Assembly (NCBI RefSeq): GCF_000364625.1
Contig: NZ_KB822599.1
Span: 246,663 to 310,662, forward strand
Length of the DNA: 64,000 bases
From: Pseudomonas thermotolerans DSM 14292
Lineage (GTDB): Bacteria; Pseudomonadota; Gammaproteobacteria; Pseudomonadales; Pseudomonadaceae
Reading direction: 5' to 3'
Part shown: positions 19,175-29,700 of the stretch, one piece after another
Position numbering within the stretch: the first letter of the stretch is position 1
Layout of the letters: the number at the start of each line of letters is the position of its first letter
Program-made: the position numbers and the translations under genes
The notes under the pieces: generated by a model
The model's input: only the letters and a program-made list of their open reading frames with translations
What the model was told of the DNA's origin: nothing
Database searches by the model: none

Positions 19175-19789
19175 ATGAACAGCCAACCCCTGCGCGTCGG
19201 CATCGGCGGACCGGTCGGCTCCGGCAAGACCGCCCTGACCCTGGCGCTGTGCCGCGCCCTGCGCGACCGCTACAACCTGGCGGTGGTCACCAACGACATC
19301 TACACCCAGGAGGACGCCCAGTTCCTGGTGCGCCACGAAGCCCTGGCGCCGGAACGCATCATCGGCGTGGAGACCGGCGGCTGCCCACACACCGCGATCC
19401 GCGAGGACGCTTCCATCAACCTGGAGGCGGTGGAGCAGCTCAACCGCCGTTTCCCCGGCCTGGACCTGATCATCGTCGAGTCCGGCGGCGACAACCTGTC
19501 CGCCACCTTCAGCCCTGAGCTCTCCGACCTGACCCTCTACGTGATCGACGTGGCGGCCGGCGACAAGCTGCCACGCAAGGGCGGCCCGGGTATCTGCAAA
19601 TCGGACCTGCTGGTGATCAACAAGATCGACCTGGCCCCCCTGGTCGGCGCCTCCCTGGAGGTGATGGAACGCGACGCCCGCAAGATGCGCGGCGAGCGCC
19701 CCTTCGTGTTCAGCAATCAGAAGACCGGCCAGGGCCTCGAGGAGATCATCGCCTTCATCGAGCGCCACGGCATGCTCAACGCCGCCTGA
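19175..19789 (+). CDS. ureG: Urease GTPase UreG
   Basis: A 204-residue SIMIBI GTPase that powers nickel delivery. P-loop is [13 protein letters not shown] at residues 8-20, the metal-binding CPH is in [18 protein letters not shown], and the guanine motif is [10 protein letters not shown]. Length and sequence are standard and the gene appears intact. The ATG has CAAGGAACCCCACA as ribosome site. The nickel permease gene follows after 26 bases. Confidence 0.97.
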   Translation: MNSQPLRVGIGGPVGSGKTALTLALCRALRDRYNLAVVTNDIYTQEDAQFLVRHEALAPERIIGVETGGCPHTAIREDASINLEAVEQLNRRFPGLDLIIVESGGDNLSATFSPELSDLTLYVIDVAAGDKLPRKGGPGICKSDLLVINKIDLAPLVGASLEVMERDARKMRGERPFVFSNQKTGQGLEEIIAFIERHGMLNAA

Positions 19790-19815
19790 CCCCCAAGACG
19801 CACGAGGAAGCCACC

Positions 19816-20388
19816 ATGACCCTGCGCAAGCCCCTCTACGCCCTCGCCCTGTTCTGCGCCCCGGCCCTGGCCTTCGCCCACCCCGGCCATGCGGACAGCG
19901 GGCTGGCCGCCGGCCTGATCCACCCGCTGGCCGGTCTCGACCACCTGCTGGCGATGCTCGCTGTCGGCCTCTGGGCCAGCCAGCAGCAGGGCACCGCACG
20001 CTGGGCGCTGCCCGCCACCTTCGTGCTGAGCCTTCTGGCCGGCGGCCTGCTCGGCTTCTCCGGGGTAGGGATGCCGTTGCTGGAAACCGGCATCGCCGGG
20101 TCGGTTCTGGCCCTCGGCCTGCTGGTCGCCCTCGCCGTGCGCCCGCCGCTGCTCCTGGCCGGTACCGTGACCGCACTGTTCGCCCTCGCCCACGGCCTGG
20201 CTCACGGTCTGGAGCTGCCGGCGCAGGCCAGCCCGGTCGGCTACGCCGCCGGCTTCGTCGCCGCCACCGCCGCCCTGCACGCCGCAGGCTACGCGCTGGT
20301 GCGCCTGCTGCCCCAGGTCGCCGCGCCGCTGGTGCGGCTGGCCGGCGCCCTGGCGGCCGGCACCGGGGCGTGGCTGCTGGCCGCCTGA
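19816..20388 (+). CDS. ureJ: HupE/UreJ-family nickel permease
   Basis: A 190-residue membrane protein with a signal-like first segment (ALFCAPALAFA) and the metal motif HPGHADSGLAAGLIHPLAGLDHLLAML, shared by HupE and UreJ nickel or cobalt transporters. A further His pair lies in FALAHGLAHGLELP. About six transmembrane helices are visible. The position right after ureG suggests it supplies nickel to urease maturation. The name hupE is also used for this family. Confidence 0.88.
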   Translation: MTLRKPLYALALFCAPALAFAHPGHADSGLAAGLIHPLAGLDHLLAMLAVGLWASQQQGTARWALPATFVLSLLAGGLLGFSGVGMPLLETGIAGSVLALGLLVALAVRPPLLLAGTVTALFALAHGLAHGLELPAQASPVGYAAGFVAATAALHAAGYALVRLLPQVAAPLVRLAGALAAGTGAWLLAA

Positions 20389-20404
20389 GCTCGTGGCTGG
20401 CCGT

Positions 20405-21175
20405 TCAGGACGCCGAGCGCGAACGGTCGATGGCGAAGCCGGCCCAGGTCTGACTGACCGGCATCAGCTCCAGGGTATTGATGTTGATGTGCGCCGGCTG
20501 GTTGAGGATCCAGTGGATGGTCTCGGCGATGTCCTCCGGCTGGATAGGCTCGGCGCCGGCATAGGTCGCCTCGTAGCGCTCCCGGTCGCCGCCGAAGCGC
20601 ACCAGGGAGAACTCGCTCTCACACAGCCCCGGTTCCAGGTCGGTGACCCGCACCCCGGTGCCTACCAGGTCGTTGCGCAGGTTCAGCGAGAACTGCCGGA
20701 CGAAGGCCTTGGTGGCGCCGTACACGTGGCTGCCCGGATAGGGCCAGTGGCCGGCCACCGAGCCGAGGTTGACGATGCCCGCGCCGCGCCCGTAGGCGAT
20801 CAACCGTGGCAGCAGCAGCCGGGTACTGTACAGCAGACCCTTGATGTTAGTGTCGACCATCACTTCCCAGTCATCGAGGCTGCAACGCGGCGCCGGATCG
20901 GTGCCCAGGGCCAGGCCGGCGTTGTTGATCAGTCCGCGCAACCTGGTGAACTTCTCAGGCAGACCGGCGATGGCCTGCTCCATGGCCTGGCGGTCGCGCA
21001 CGTCGAGCACCAGCGGATGCACCTCGGTGTACGCCGAGAGCTCCTCGGCCAGCGCCTGCAGACGCGCCTCGCGGCGCCCGGTGAGCACCAGCGCCCAGCC
21101 GTCGCGGGCGAAGCGCCGCGCACAGGCCTCGCCGAACCCGGAAGTGGCACCCGTGATGAAGAGAGTTGAAGTCAT
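20405..21175 (-). CDS. Short-chain dehydrogenase, YdfG type
   Basis: A 256-residue SDR enzyme: cofactor motif TGATSGFG at residues 8-15, NNAG, catalytic Ser in GSVAGHWPYPGSHVYGATK with the YxxxK pair, and the YdfG-type tail LNINTLELMP-like (HININTLELMPVSQTW). Relatives reduce 3-hydroxy acids, serine or malonic semialdehyde with NADP(H). The basic residue after the glycine motif (TGRREARL) agrees with NADP preference. ATG 21175 gives the standard start MTSTLFITG. It converges on ureJ. Confidence 0.88.
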   Translation of the reverse strand: MTSTLFITGATSGFGEACARRFARDGWALVLTGRREARLQALAEELSAYTEVHPLVLDVRDRQAMEQAIAGLPEKFTRLRGLINNAGLALGTDPAPRCSLDDWEVMVDTNIKGLLYSTRLLLPRLIAYGRGAGIVNLGSVAGHWPYPGSHVYGATKAFVRQFSLNLRNDLVGTGVRVTDLEPGLCESEFSLVRFGGDRERYEATYAGAEPIQPEDIAETIHWILNQPAHININTLELMPVSQTWAGFAIDRSRSAS

Positions 21176-21248
21176 TGGCCAGAATCTCCTGCAACAGCCC
21201 AAGGAATCGGCCTGCTAGCTTACCCCCCGTCCACCCTGTGGTCCTGTG

Positions 21249-21902
21249 CAGAAAATCGCCGATCGCCGCCATGCCGCAGCAGGCGTGGTTCCCGGCCAGA
21301 GCCACCCAGCTTATGCACAGGACGCTCCACAGATTCCTTGGATAACTGGCCGTCCAACCTGCCTGCCTGCCGTGGATCGGCGCCGGCCGCGGTCCTGGTC
21401 AGAAGCTGAACAAATCGCTGCGGCCCGCGGGATGCCTGGCCCTCCGCCATCTGTACCGAAGTTATCAACAGCACTATCCACCGGATACGTGGAAAAACCG
21501 GCGCTTTTCCACTGCTCGACGGAGCTCCGCAAGTCGCTGTTTCCCCTCATATTTCCCTTCAAGAGCCCCGGCGCACAGAAAATCGCCAGGTGCTGCCAGG
21601 CCCCGCGCGGTGCGCTTATCGGGTATTGCCTCCCAGCTTATGCACAGAGCGCTCCACAGATTCCTTGGATAACTGGCCGTCCGACCTGCCTGTCAGCCAT
21701 GAGTCGGCGCTGTCGGCTGTCCTGGTCAGAAGCTGAACAAATCGCTGCGGCCCGCGGGATGCCTAGCCTTCCGCCATCTGTACCGAAGTTATCAACAAGA
21801 CCATCCACAGGATGTGTGAAAAACCCGGTCTCTGTTCACATCCTCGTGACGACGCACAAGCTGCTGTTTTTACTCAAGAAAGTCTGACTGGACAAAAAAC
21901 CG
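21249..21902 (+). repeat. Two tandem 327-bp imperfect direct repeats, with partial flanking copies
   Basis: Copy 1 (about 21249-21575) and copy 2 (about 21576-21902) keep an exact 327-base period. CAGAAAATCGCC begins at 21249 and 21576, TTATGCACA at 21311 and 21638, the TTGGATAACTGGCCGTCC core at 21339 and 21666, and TTATCAACA at 21462 and 21789. A long nearly identical core runs from GGTCCTGGTCAGAAGCTGAAC through CTGTACCGAAGTTATCAACA. A third, partial copy follows (ACCGCCAGGTG at 21899, TTATCCACA at 21955), and a trace of an earlier copy end precedes (21229-21248). No coding frame is conserved, so the sites rather than a protein seem selected. Confidence 0.85.
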
Positions 21903-21963
21903 CCAGGTGCCTGCAAGGCCCTTCCACTGCGCCTTGCGGCCATCGGCCCCCACCTTATCCACA
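21311..21963 (+). promoter_or_regulatory. Cluster of DnaA-box-like 9-mers within the repeats
   Basis: Against the DnaA box TTATCCACA, copy 1 has TTATGCACA (21311-21319), TTATCCAAG on the minus strand (21337-21345) and TTATCAACA (21462-21470). Copy 2 has the same three at 21638-21646, 21664-21672 and 21789-21797. The partial third copy has a perfect TTATCCACA (21955-21963). CTATCCACC and CCATCCACA sit near each copy end. Such density suggests DnaA binding, but dnaA and its usual neighbours are not here. Confidence 0.6.
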
Positions 21964-21998
21964 GACCGTTCCACAGACTTCGGGGATATCTGCCGGCG

Positions 21999-22181
21999 TC
22001 ATTCGGCGACCACGCTGACCAGCAGGCTGAGCGGCCAGCGCACCTCGCGCAGGCGCAGTCCCAGGCTTGCGGTCGGGGCCCGTGCGGCGAACCAGGCGGA
22101 CAGTCGGGAGAGTAGGCAGGGCGTAACGCCCGGTAGGCGAGGCAGCGGATTGCCGGGAGAATAGCTGGCGGGGGCCGACAT
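21999..22181 (-). CDS. Possible 60-residue small protein, unknown
   Basis: A minus-strand frame from ATG 22181 encodes a basic peptide starting MSAPASYSPGNPLPRLPGV and ending LREVRWPLSLLVSVVAE. It has no motif I recognise and no strong ribosome site. It lies downstream of azurin on the same strand. In DNA this rich in GC, a frame of this length can arise by chance. Confidence 0.2.
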   Translation of the reverse strand: MSAPASYSPGNPLPRLPGVTPCLLSRLSAWFAARAPTASLGLRLREVRWPLSLLVSVVAE

Positions 22182-22236
22182 GCGAGCCCCGTGGGCAGGG
22201 TGACGGCCGAGGACCGCCACCCTGTTGCGGCACAGG

Positions 22237-22686
22237 TCAGTCGACCAGGGTGACGGTGCCTTTCATCATGGCGATATGGCCGGGGAAGGAGCAGAAGAAG
22301 GAGTACTGCTCGTCGGCACTCAGCTTGCTGACGTCGAAGGTCACGGAGTCCTTCTCGCCACCGCCGACCAGTTTGGTGTGGGCGATGACCCGGGCATCGT
22401 CGGGCTGCAGGTAGTGGTTGGCCTCGCCGGCCTTCATGCCGTCGGTGGCCACCGGCTGCATGTCGGCGGTCTTGGTCAGCACCCAGTTGTGGCCCATCAC
22501 GGCCTTCGGCAGCTTGCCGGTGTGCACCAGTTCCACGGTGAAGGACTTGCAGCTCTTGCTGATCTTGACGTCCTGGGTGTCGAAGGTCATCTGGTCGGTG
22601 GAGTTCACCGTGACGGCGCAATCGGCGGCGAAGGCGGAAACGCTGGCCAGGGCCAGGGCGGAAGCAACGACTAGCTTGCGAAACAT
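22237..22686 (-). CDS. azu: Azurin
   Basis: A 149-residue periplasmic blue copper protein. Residues 1-20 are the signal peptide ([20 protein letters not shown]). The mature 129-residue chain starts [18 protein letters not shown] and keeps every copper ligand in mature numbering: Gly45 and His46 (MGHNW), Cys112, His117 and Met121 ([14 protein letters not shown]). The Cys3-Cys26 disulfide is also present. It carries electrons between cytochromes and reductases in the periplasm. The ribosome site TAAGGAG precedes ATG 22686. No FNR/ANR-type box was evident upstream. Confidence 0.96.
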   Translation of the reverse strand: MFRKLVVASALALASVSAFAADCAVTVNSTDQMTFDTQDVKISKSCKSFTVELVHTGKLPKAVMGHNWVLTKTADMQPVATDGMKAGEANHYLQPDDARVIAHTKLVGGGEKDSVTFDVSKLSADEQYSFFCSFPGHIAMMKGTVTLVD

Positions 22687-22744
22687 GATGAACTCCTTAA
22701 GGCAGGTTGGGGGCAGGAACTGCATTGCCCACAATGGCAGGATT

Positions 22745-22781
22745 CGGAAGCGCTCTTCTTACCATAGACGAATCGCTTCCG
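22745..22781. promoter_or_regulatory. Inverted repeat between azurin and the LOG gene
   Basis: Arms CGGAAGCG (22745-22752) and CGCTTCCG (22774-22781) are perfect complements, with 21 bases between them. They lie in the divergent promoter region of azu (start 22686) and the LOG gene (start 22878). A two-site operator is possible; nothing identifies the protein. Confidence 0.35.
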
Positions 22782-22877
22782 GGGCGAGGCAAAAAGCCGC
22801 ACCGGAACGCTATTCTGCCTGACTTTCCGGGCGCCGTGCGGTTACCCTGTGCGGCCCGTCATTTCCTGGAGTCGACC

Positions 22878-23465
22878 ATGTCCCTGCGTTCGATCTGTGT
22901 ATTCTGCGGCGCCAGCCCCGGCGCCCGCCCCGCCTATCGCGAAGCTGCCGAGGCGCTAGGCCGCGGCCTGGCCGAGCGCGGCATCACCCTGGTCTACGGC
23001 GGCGGCGCGGTGGGCCTGATGGGGCTGGTGGCCGACGCCGCCCTGGCCGCCGGCGGCGAGGTGATCGGCATCATCCCGCAAAGCCTCAAGGACGCCGAGA
23101 TCGGCCATCCGGGCCTGACCCGCCTGGAGGTGGTGGACGGCATGCACGCGCGCAAAGCGCGCATGGCCGAGCTGGCCGACGCCTTCATCGCCCTGCCCGG
23201 CGGCCTGGGCACCCTGGAGGAGCTGTTCGAGGTGTGGACCTGGGGCCAGCTCGGCTACCACGGCAAGCCGCTCGGCCTGCTGGAGGTGGAGGGCTTCTAC
23301 GCCCGGCTCCGCGACTTCCTCGACCATCTGGTGACCGAGCGCTTCGTCCGCCCCCAGCACCGAGAGATGCTGCAGATCGCGAGCGCCCCGGCCAAGCTGA
23401 TCGAGCGCCTGGCGCAGTGGCAGCCCACCGTGGCGCCCAAGTGGGTGGAGCGCAGCCCGAACTAA
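22878..23465 (+). CDS. LOG-family phosphoribohydrolase
   Basis: A 195-residue Rossmann-type protein of the LONELY GUY family that cleaves ribose-5-phosphate from nucleoside monophosphates (in plants and some bacteria, to release cytokinins). Motifs are [11 protein letters not shown] at the start, [10 protein letters not shown], and the active-site pair MHARKARM and [10 protein letters not shown]. Length is standard. Substrates in pseudomonads are not settled; nucleotide salvage is likely. The older annotation lysine decarboxylase is wrong for this family. Confidence 0.92.
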   Translation: MSLRSICVFCGASPGARPAYREAAEALGRGLAERGITLVYGGGAVGLMGLVADAALAAGGEVIGIIPQSLKDAEIGHPGLTRLEVVDGMHARKARMAELADAFIALPGGLGTLEELFEVWTWGQLGYHGKPLGLLEVEGFYARLRDFLDHLVTERFVRPQHREMLQIASAPAKLIERLAQWQPTVAPKWVERSPN

Positions 23466-23474
23466 GGCCGCCCG

Positions 23475-25751
<2,277 letters not shown>

Positions 25752-25882
25752 GTTTTTTGATCGGTCAGGCGGTCACGGGGGCGCGGACTATAGCACAAAA
25801 AGTGAACAAGTCCGACCGGCAAGCTGGGTTTTGCCGGCCCAGGCGCCGTGCCGCCGGCGGGCAGGCGACGGCCGGCCGGCGC

Positions 25883-27277
25883 TTACTCGTCGTCGAACTG
25901 GTAGCTGCCCGGCGCCAGGTTCTCGAAGCGCGAGTACTTGCCGAGGAAGGCCAGGCGTACCGTGCCGATCGGACCGTTACGCTGCTTGCCGATGATGATC
26001 TCGGCGATGCCCTTGTGCTCGGTCTCCGGGTGATACACCTCGTCGCGGTAGACGAACATGATGATGTCGGCGTCCTGCTCGATGGCCCCGGATTCGCGCA
26101 GGTCGGAGTTCACCGGGCGCTTGTTGGGGCGCTGCTCCAGGGAGCGGTTGAGCTGCGACAGGGCGATCACCGGGCAGTTGAACTCCTTGGCCAGGGCCTT
26201 GAGGGAGCGGGAGATCTCGGAGATCTCGTTGACCCGGTTGTCGCCGGAGGAACCCGGCACCTGCATGAGCTGCAGGTAGTCGACCATGATCAGGCCGATC
26301 TCGCCGTGCTCGCGGGCCACCCGGCGGGTGCGCGCGCGCATCTCCGAGGGACTGAGGCCGGCGGTGTCGTCGATGAACAGCTTGCGGTCGTTGAGCAGGT
26401 TCACCGCCGAGGTCAGGCGCGGCCAGTCGTCGTCGTCGAGGCGCCCGGAACGCACCTTGGTCTGGTCGATGCGTCCCAGGGAGGCGAGCATACGGATCAC
26501 GATGGACTCCGAGGGCATCTCCAGGGAGTACACCAGCACCGTCTTGTCGCTGCGCATCAGGGCGTTCTCCACCAGGTTCATGGCGAAGGTGGTCTTACCC
26601 ATGGACGGACGCCCGGCGACGATGATCAGGTCGGCCGGCTGCAGGCCACTGGTCTGGTTGTCCAGGTCGGTGAAGCCGGTGGACAGGCCAGTGATCGCGT
26701 CGCCCGCGTTGAACAGGGTGTCGATGCGGTCGATGGCCTTCACCAGGATGTCGTTGATCCCCACCGGGCCGCCGGACTTCGGCCGCGACTCGGCGATCTC
26801 GAAGATCTTGCGCTCGGCCTCGTCGAGGATCTCCTCGCCGCTACGCCCCTGGGGCTCGTAGGCGCTGTCGGCGATCTCGTTGCTGATGCTGATCAGCTTC
26901 CGCAGGGTGGCGCGCTCGCGGATGATGTTGGCGTAGGCCTTGATGTTGGCCACCGACGGGGTGTTCTTGGCCAATTCGCCGAGGTAGGCCAGGCCGCCCA
27001 CCTGGGCCAGTTGGCCTTCCTTGTCCAACTGCTCGGACAGGGTCACCACGTCGAACGGCATGTTGCGCTCGGCCAGCTTGTGGATGGCGCGGAAGATCAG
27101 GCGGTGGTCGTGCCGGTAGAAGTCGGCGTCCGACACCGCGTCCAAAACCCGCTCCCAGGCGTTGTTGTCGAGCATCAAGCCACCCAGCACGGCCTGTTCG
27201 GCCTCGATCGAATGCGGCGGCACCTTGAGGGCGGCGGTCTGCAGATCGTACTGCTCGGGGACGCTGATATCGTTCAT
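25883..27277 (-). CDS. dnaB: Replicative DNA helicase DnaB
   Basis: A 464-residue hexameric helicase that unwinds DNA ahead of the fork. The N-terminal DnaG-binding domain begins LQTAALKVPPHSIEAEQAVLGGLM. The RecA-like motor has Walker A GRPSMGKTTFAMN, Walker B LIMVDYLQLM and the arginine-finger region. The ATG at 27277 gives the usual start; an in-frame codon further upstream adds 30 odd residues. It is the last gene of the rpsF-rpsR-DUF2232-rplI-dnaB run, with the rplI terminator between. Confidence 0.97.
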   Translation of the reverse strand: MNDISVPEQYDLQTAALKVPPHSIEAEQAVLGGLMLDNNAWERVLDAVSDADFYRHDHRLIFRAIHKLAERNMPFDVVTLSEQLDKEGQLAQVGGLAYLGELAKNTPSVANIKAYANIIRERATLRKLISISNEIADSAYEPQGRSGEEILDEAERKIFEIAESRPKSGGPVGINDILVKAIDRIDTLFNAGDAITGLSTGFTDLDNQTSGLQPADLIIVAGRPSMGKTTFAMNLVENALMRSDKTVLVYSLEMPSESIVIRMLASLGRIDQTKVRSGRLDDDDWPRLTSAVNLLNDRKLFIDDTAGLSPSEMRARTRRVAREHGEIGLIMVDYLQLMQVPGSSGDNRVNEISEISRSLKALAKEFNCPVIALSQLNRSLEQRPNKRPVNSDLRESGAIEQDADIIMFVYRDEVYHPETEHKGIAEIIIGKQRNGPIGTVRLAFLGKYSRFENLAPGSYQFDDE

Positions 27278-27368
27278 GGCTCGGTGGATGGATTCTGCAA
27301 TGAAAAGGCCGGGGCCAGGCCCGGAGGCAGCCGCGGGGCAGGACACCCGGCTACGGCCGGAAAGCAAA

Positions 27369-27399
27369 GGGCACGGCCCGCTTGCGCGGGACCGTGCCC
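27369..27399 (-). terminator. Terminator after rplI
   Basis: On the minus strand a long stem (GGGCACGG and CCGTGCCC outer arms, CCCGC and GCGGG inner arms, loop of four, one bulged base) is followed by TTTGCTTT. It lies between rplI and dnaB and probably lowers dnaB expression relative to the ribosomal genes. Confidence 0.65.
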
Positions 27400-27444
27400 G
27401 ATGTTACCGCCGGCACCCGGTGGGTGCCAGACGATCGAGTGCCG

Positions 27445-27891
27445 TTAGGCAGCCACCACGATGACGCGGACGGTAGCTTCCACGTCGGTGTGCAGGTGTA
27501 GGGCGATGTCGTATTCGCCGACCTGACGGATGGTGCCGTTGGGCAGGCGCACTTCGCTCTTGGCGACCGGCACGCCGGCGGCGGTCAGGGCGTCGGCGAT
27601 GTCGTGGGTGCCGACGGAACCGAACAGCTTGCCTTCATCGCCAGCAGTGGCGGTGATGGTGACTTCCAGCTCGGCCAGTTGCGCGGCGCGGGCTTCGGCA
27701 GCGGCCTTCTTCTCGGCAGCGGCCTTTTCCAGCTCGGCGCGACGGGCTTCGAACGCAGCGATGTTTTCCGGGGTAGCGGCAGTGGCCTTGCCCTGCGGCA
27801 GCAGGTAGTTGCGACCGTAACCGGCCTTGACGCTCACCTTGTCGCCCAGGTTGCCCAGGTTGGCGATTTTTTCCAGCAGGATGACTTCCAT
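27445..27891 (-). CDS. rplI: 50S ribosomal protein L9
   Basis: A 148-residue L9: N-terminal domain [36 protein letters not shown], the long connecting helix ([16 protein letters not shown] region), and the C-terminal rRNA-binding domain ending TVRVIVVAA. It binds 23S rRNA at the base of the L1 stalk. Ordinary in length and sequence. Confidence 0.97.
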   Translation of the reverse strand: MEVILLEKIANLGNLGDKVSVKAGYGRNYLLPQGKATAATPENIAAFEARRAELEKAAAEKKAAAEARAAQLAELEVTITATAGDEGKLFGSVGTHDIADALTAAGVPVAKSEVRLPNGTIRQVGEYDIALHLHTDVEATVRVIVVAA

Positions 27892-27912
27892 TTGAGTCTT
27901 ACCTCTTAACTT

Positions 27913-28806
27913 TTAACCTTCACCGTTCGCGGAACCGGCGCCGTCGTTGCGCGCCGGGCGGCCGCGAAAATCAATCAGACTGTCGACAAGGGCGAACACC
28001 ACCAGTAACGGATAGGTCAGCTGCATGAACAGCACCAGGGTCACGTACAACCCGACCAGCCAGAACCTGCCCAGTCGGCCCTGCGCCACCAGCCCGTGAA
28101 TCAGGGCCAGCCCGGCGAAGGCCAGCGGCACGCTGCACAGCGGCGTCAGCATCGCCGCCTGGACCCCGAGGTTGGGGCCGAGCAGCATGCCGGCCAGCAA
28201 AGGCAGCGCCAGCGCCGGCGGCAGTCGCAGCGCGCGGAACTCGCGGCCGAAACCACCGGGGTTATACAGAACGGCCTGCCAGTAACGCCCAAGCATCAGG
28301 CACAGCAGGCTGGCCGCTTGCAGCAGTCCCGCCATCAGTCCGGTCAGCACCGGTGCCAGCAGGGCGTTCAGCCGGGCCCGCTCCCCCTCCCCCATCTGCT
28401 GATGGAGGTCACCGAGCATCTGCGGCATGAGCTTCTGCAGCTCCGTCGCCAGTGTCTCGATGGGTTCGCGAAACGCCGAGCCCAACGTCAGGCCGTACAC
28501 CACGCCGAGCGCCACGCTGGCCACGGTCACCCGTGCCCAGGACCCGCTGGCGCGCAACAGCAGCGCCAGCGCCAGCGTCCCGAGCAGCACCAGCAGGGTG
28601 CGCGGTTCGCCGAAATACCACCAGCCGACGGCCGGCAGCATGGCCCAGAGCACGACGCTCAAGGCATCGTTCAAGCCGCGCCGCAGCAAAACCAGGCTGC
28701 CGGCGGCGGCGCTCAACCAGAACAACAGCGGCAGAGCCGCAGACCCCACCACCACGAGGGTGGCCTGCATGCGGCCGCGCATGATGAACTCAGCCAGGGC
28801 GCGCAT
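27913..28806 (-). CDS. DUF2232 (YybS-like) membrane protein
   Basis: A 297-residue polytopic inner-membrane protein with seven or eight hydrophobic helices (for example ATLVVVGSAALPLLFWLSAAAGSLVLL and LVGLYVTLVLFMQLTYPLLVVFALVDSLIDFRGR). It sits between rpsR and rplI, as is standard in Pseudomonas. The family has no proven function. ATG 28806 is preferred to a TTG three codons upstream because AAGGA lies nine bases before it. Confidence 0.82.
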   Translation of the reverse strand: MRALAEFIMRGRMQATLVVVGSAALPLLFWLSAAAGSLVLLRRGLNDALSVVLWAMLPAVGWWYFGEPRTLLVLLGTLALALLLRASGSWARVTVASVALGVVYGLTLGSAFREPIETLATELQKLMPQMLGDLHQQMGEGERARLNALLAPVLTGLMAGLLQAASLLCLMLGRYWQAVLYNPGGFGREFRALRLPPALALPLLAGMLLGPNLGVQAAMLTPLCSVPLAFAGLALIHGLVAQGRLGRFWLVGLYVTLVLFMQLTYPLLVVFALVDSLIDFRGRPARNDGAGSANGEG

Positions 28807-28842
28807 GCGATTCAATCCTTACTGCTTGTCGACCGTCCGTTC

Positions 28843-29073
28843 TCAGCGGCCGTGGCTGTCGGTGTAAGGCAGCAGGGCCAGGAAACGGGCGCGCTTGATG
28901 GCGGTGCCCAGCTGACGCTGATAGCGAGCCTTGGTACCGGTGATACGGCTCGGAACGATCTTGCCGGTTTCCGAGATGTAGGCCTTCAGGGTGTTGAGAT
29001 CCTTGTAGTCGATCTCCTTCACGCCTTCAGCGGTGAAACGGCAGAACTTACGACGACGGAAGAAACGTGCCAT
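28843..29073 (-). CDS. rpsR: 30S ribosomal protein S18
   Basis: A 76-residue S18 with the family start [30 protein letters not shown] and the RNA-binding [27 protein letters not shown]. It pairs with S6 in the 30S platform. It keeps a cysteine at position 11 but has no zinc-binding set. Confidence 0.98.
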   Translation of the reverse strand: MARFFRRRKFCRFTAEGVKEIDYKDLNTLKAYISETGKIVPSRITGTKARYQRQLGTAIKRARFLALLPYTDSHGR

Positions 29074-29101
29074 GACAGTGGCTCCTCAATAGATCCGTGG
29101 A

Positions 29102-29518
29102 TTACTCGTCAGCGTTTTCGCTGTCGCTGCTGCCTTGGCCTTCGGCGCTCTCGGCAGTCTCGACGCGCTCGCGACGCTCGCGACGCTCACTGCGGTTTTC
29201 CTCGGCCTTGAGCATCTCGGACGGGCCGGTGATGGCTTCGTCGCGACGGATGATCAGGTTGCGGATCACGGCATCGTTGTAGCGGAAGTTGTCTTCCAGC
29301 TCGGCCAGGGCCTTGGCGGTGCACTCCACGTTCATCAGCACGTAGTGGGCCTTGTGAACGTTGTTGATGGCGTAGGCCAGTTGACGGCGCCCCCAGTCTT
29401 CCAGGCGGTGAACCTTGCCACCGTCTTCTTCGATCAGCTTGGTGTAACGCTCGACCATGCCGCCGACTTGCTCGCTCTGGTCCGGGTGAACCAGAAAGAC
29501 GATTTCGTAATGACGCAT
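29102..29518 (-). CDS. rpsF: 30S ribosomal protein S6
   Basis: A 138-residue S6: [31 protein letters not shown], then [28 protein letters not shown]. The C-terminal tail beyond residue 100 is acidic and low-complexity ([27 protein letters not shown]), where E. coli S6 is modified by added glutamates. It is the first gene of the operon and, with S18, likely controls its own message. Confidence 0.98.
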   Translation of the reverse strand: MRHYEIVFLVHPDQSEQVGGMVERYTKLIEEDGGKVHRLEDWGRRQLAYAINNVHKAHYVLMNVECTAKALAELEDNFRYNDAVIRNLIIRRDEAITGPSEMLKAEENRSERRERRERVETAESAEGQGSSDSENADE

Positions 29519-29539
29519 AAATGCTCCTTACGGGTTGTA

Positions 29540-29562
29540 GCCTGCCACCGCAGCGGTCAGGC
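29540..29562 (-). promoter_or_regulatory. Candidate S6:S18 autoregulatory leader hairpin
   Basis: In the rpsF leader the minus-strand transcript can fold GCCTG with CAGGC and, inside, ACCG with CGGT, leaving a bulged GG and exposing CCG bases. A CCG-bearing, bulged stem just before rpsF is the form of the known S6:S18-binding leader. It ends 21 bases before the ATG. The pairing was done by eye. Confidence 0.45.
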
Positions 29563-29636
29563 AAGGAGTGAATGACTCTTCTTTGGCTTGCTGTACTGAA
29601 GGCGCACAAGGACCTACCGGCACGGCAAGGGGCGAC

Positions 29637-29665
29637 ATTCTAGGGAAGCCGCCCCGCCGGCGCAA
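29637..29665 (-). promoter_or_regulatory. Sigma-70 promoter of the rpsF operon
   Basis: On the minus strand: -35 TTGCGC (29665-29660), 17-base spacer, -10 TAGAAT (29642-29637). This predicts a leader of about 110 bases before rpsF, long enough for the hairpin described. Confidence 0.65.
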
Positions 29666-29700
29666 GGCAGACTGGCGATTATTTGAACAGCACGGCAGGC

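Larger units (their letters stand above)
21176..22236. other. Long intergenic region with a DnaA-box-like repeat array
   Basis: About 1.06 kb lie between the SDR gene and azurin. The left three quarters are tandem repeats with DnaA-box-like 9-mers (see separate entries). The remainder (about 22000-22236) holds only a weak 60-codon frame. No RNA gene or mobile element was recognised. Confidence 0.75.

Noticed and set aside
21246..21887. 213-codon plus-strand frame through the repeat array
   Set aside because: It simply reads the two repeat copies; the amino acid repeats mirror the DNA repeats, there is no ribosome site, and copy 3 does not keep the frame.
21249..21902. CRISPR array
   Set aside because: Repeat units are 327 bp and similar throughout; there are no short identical repeats alternating with unique spacers and no cas genes.
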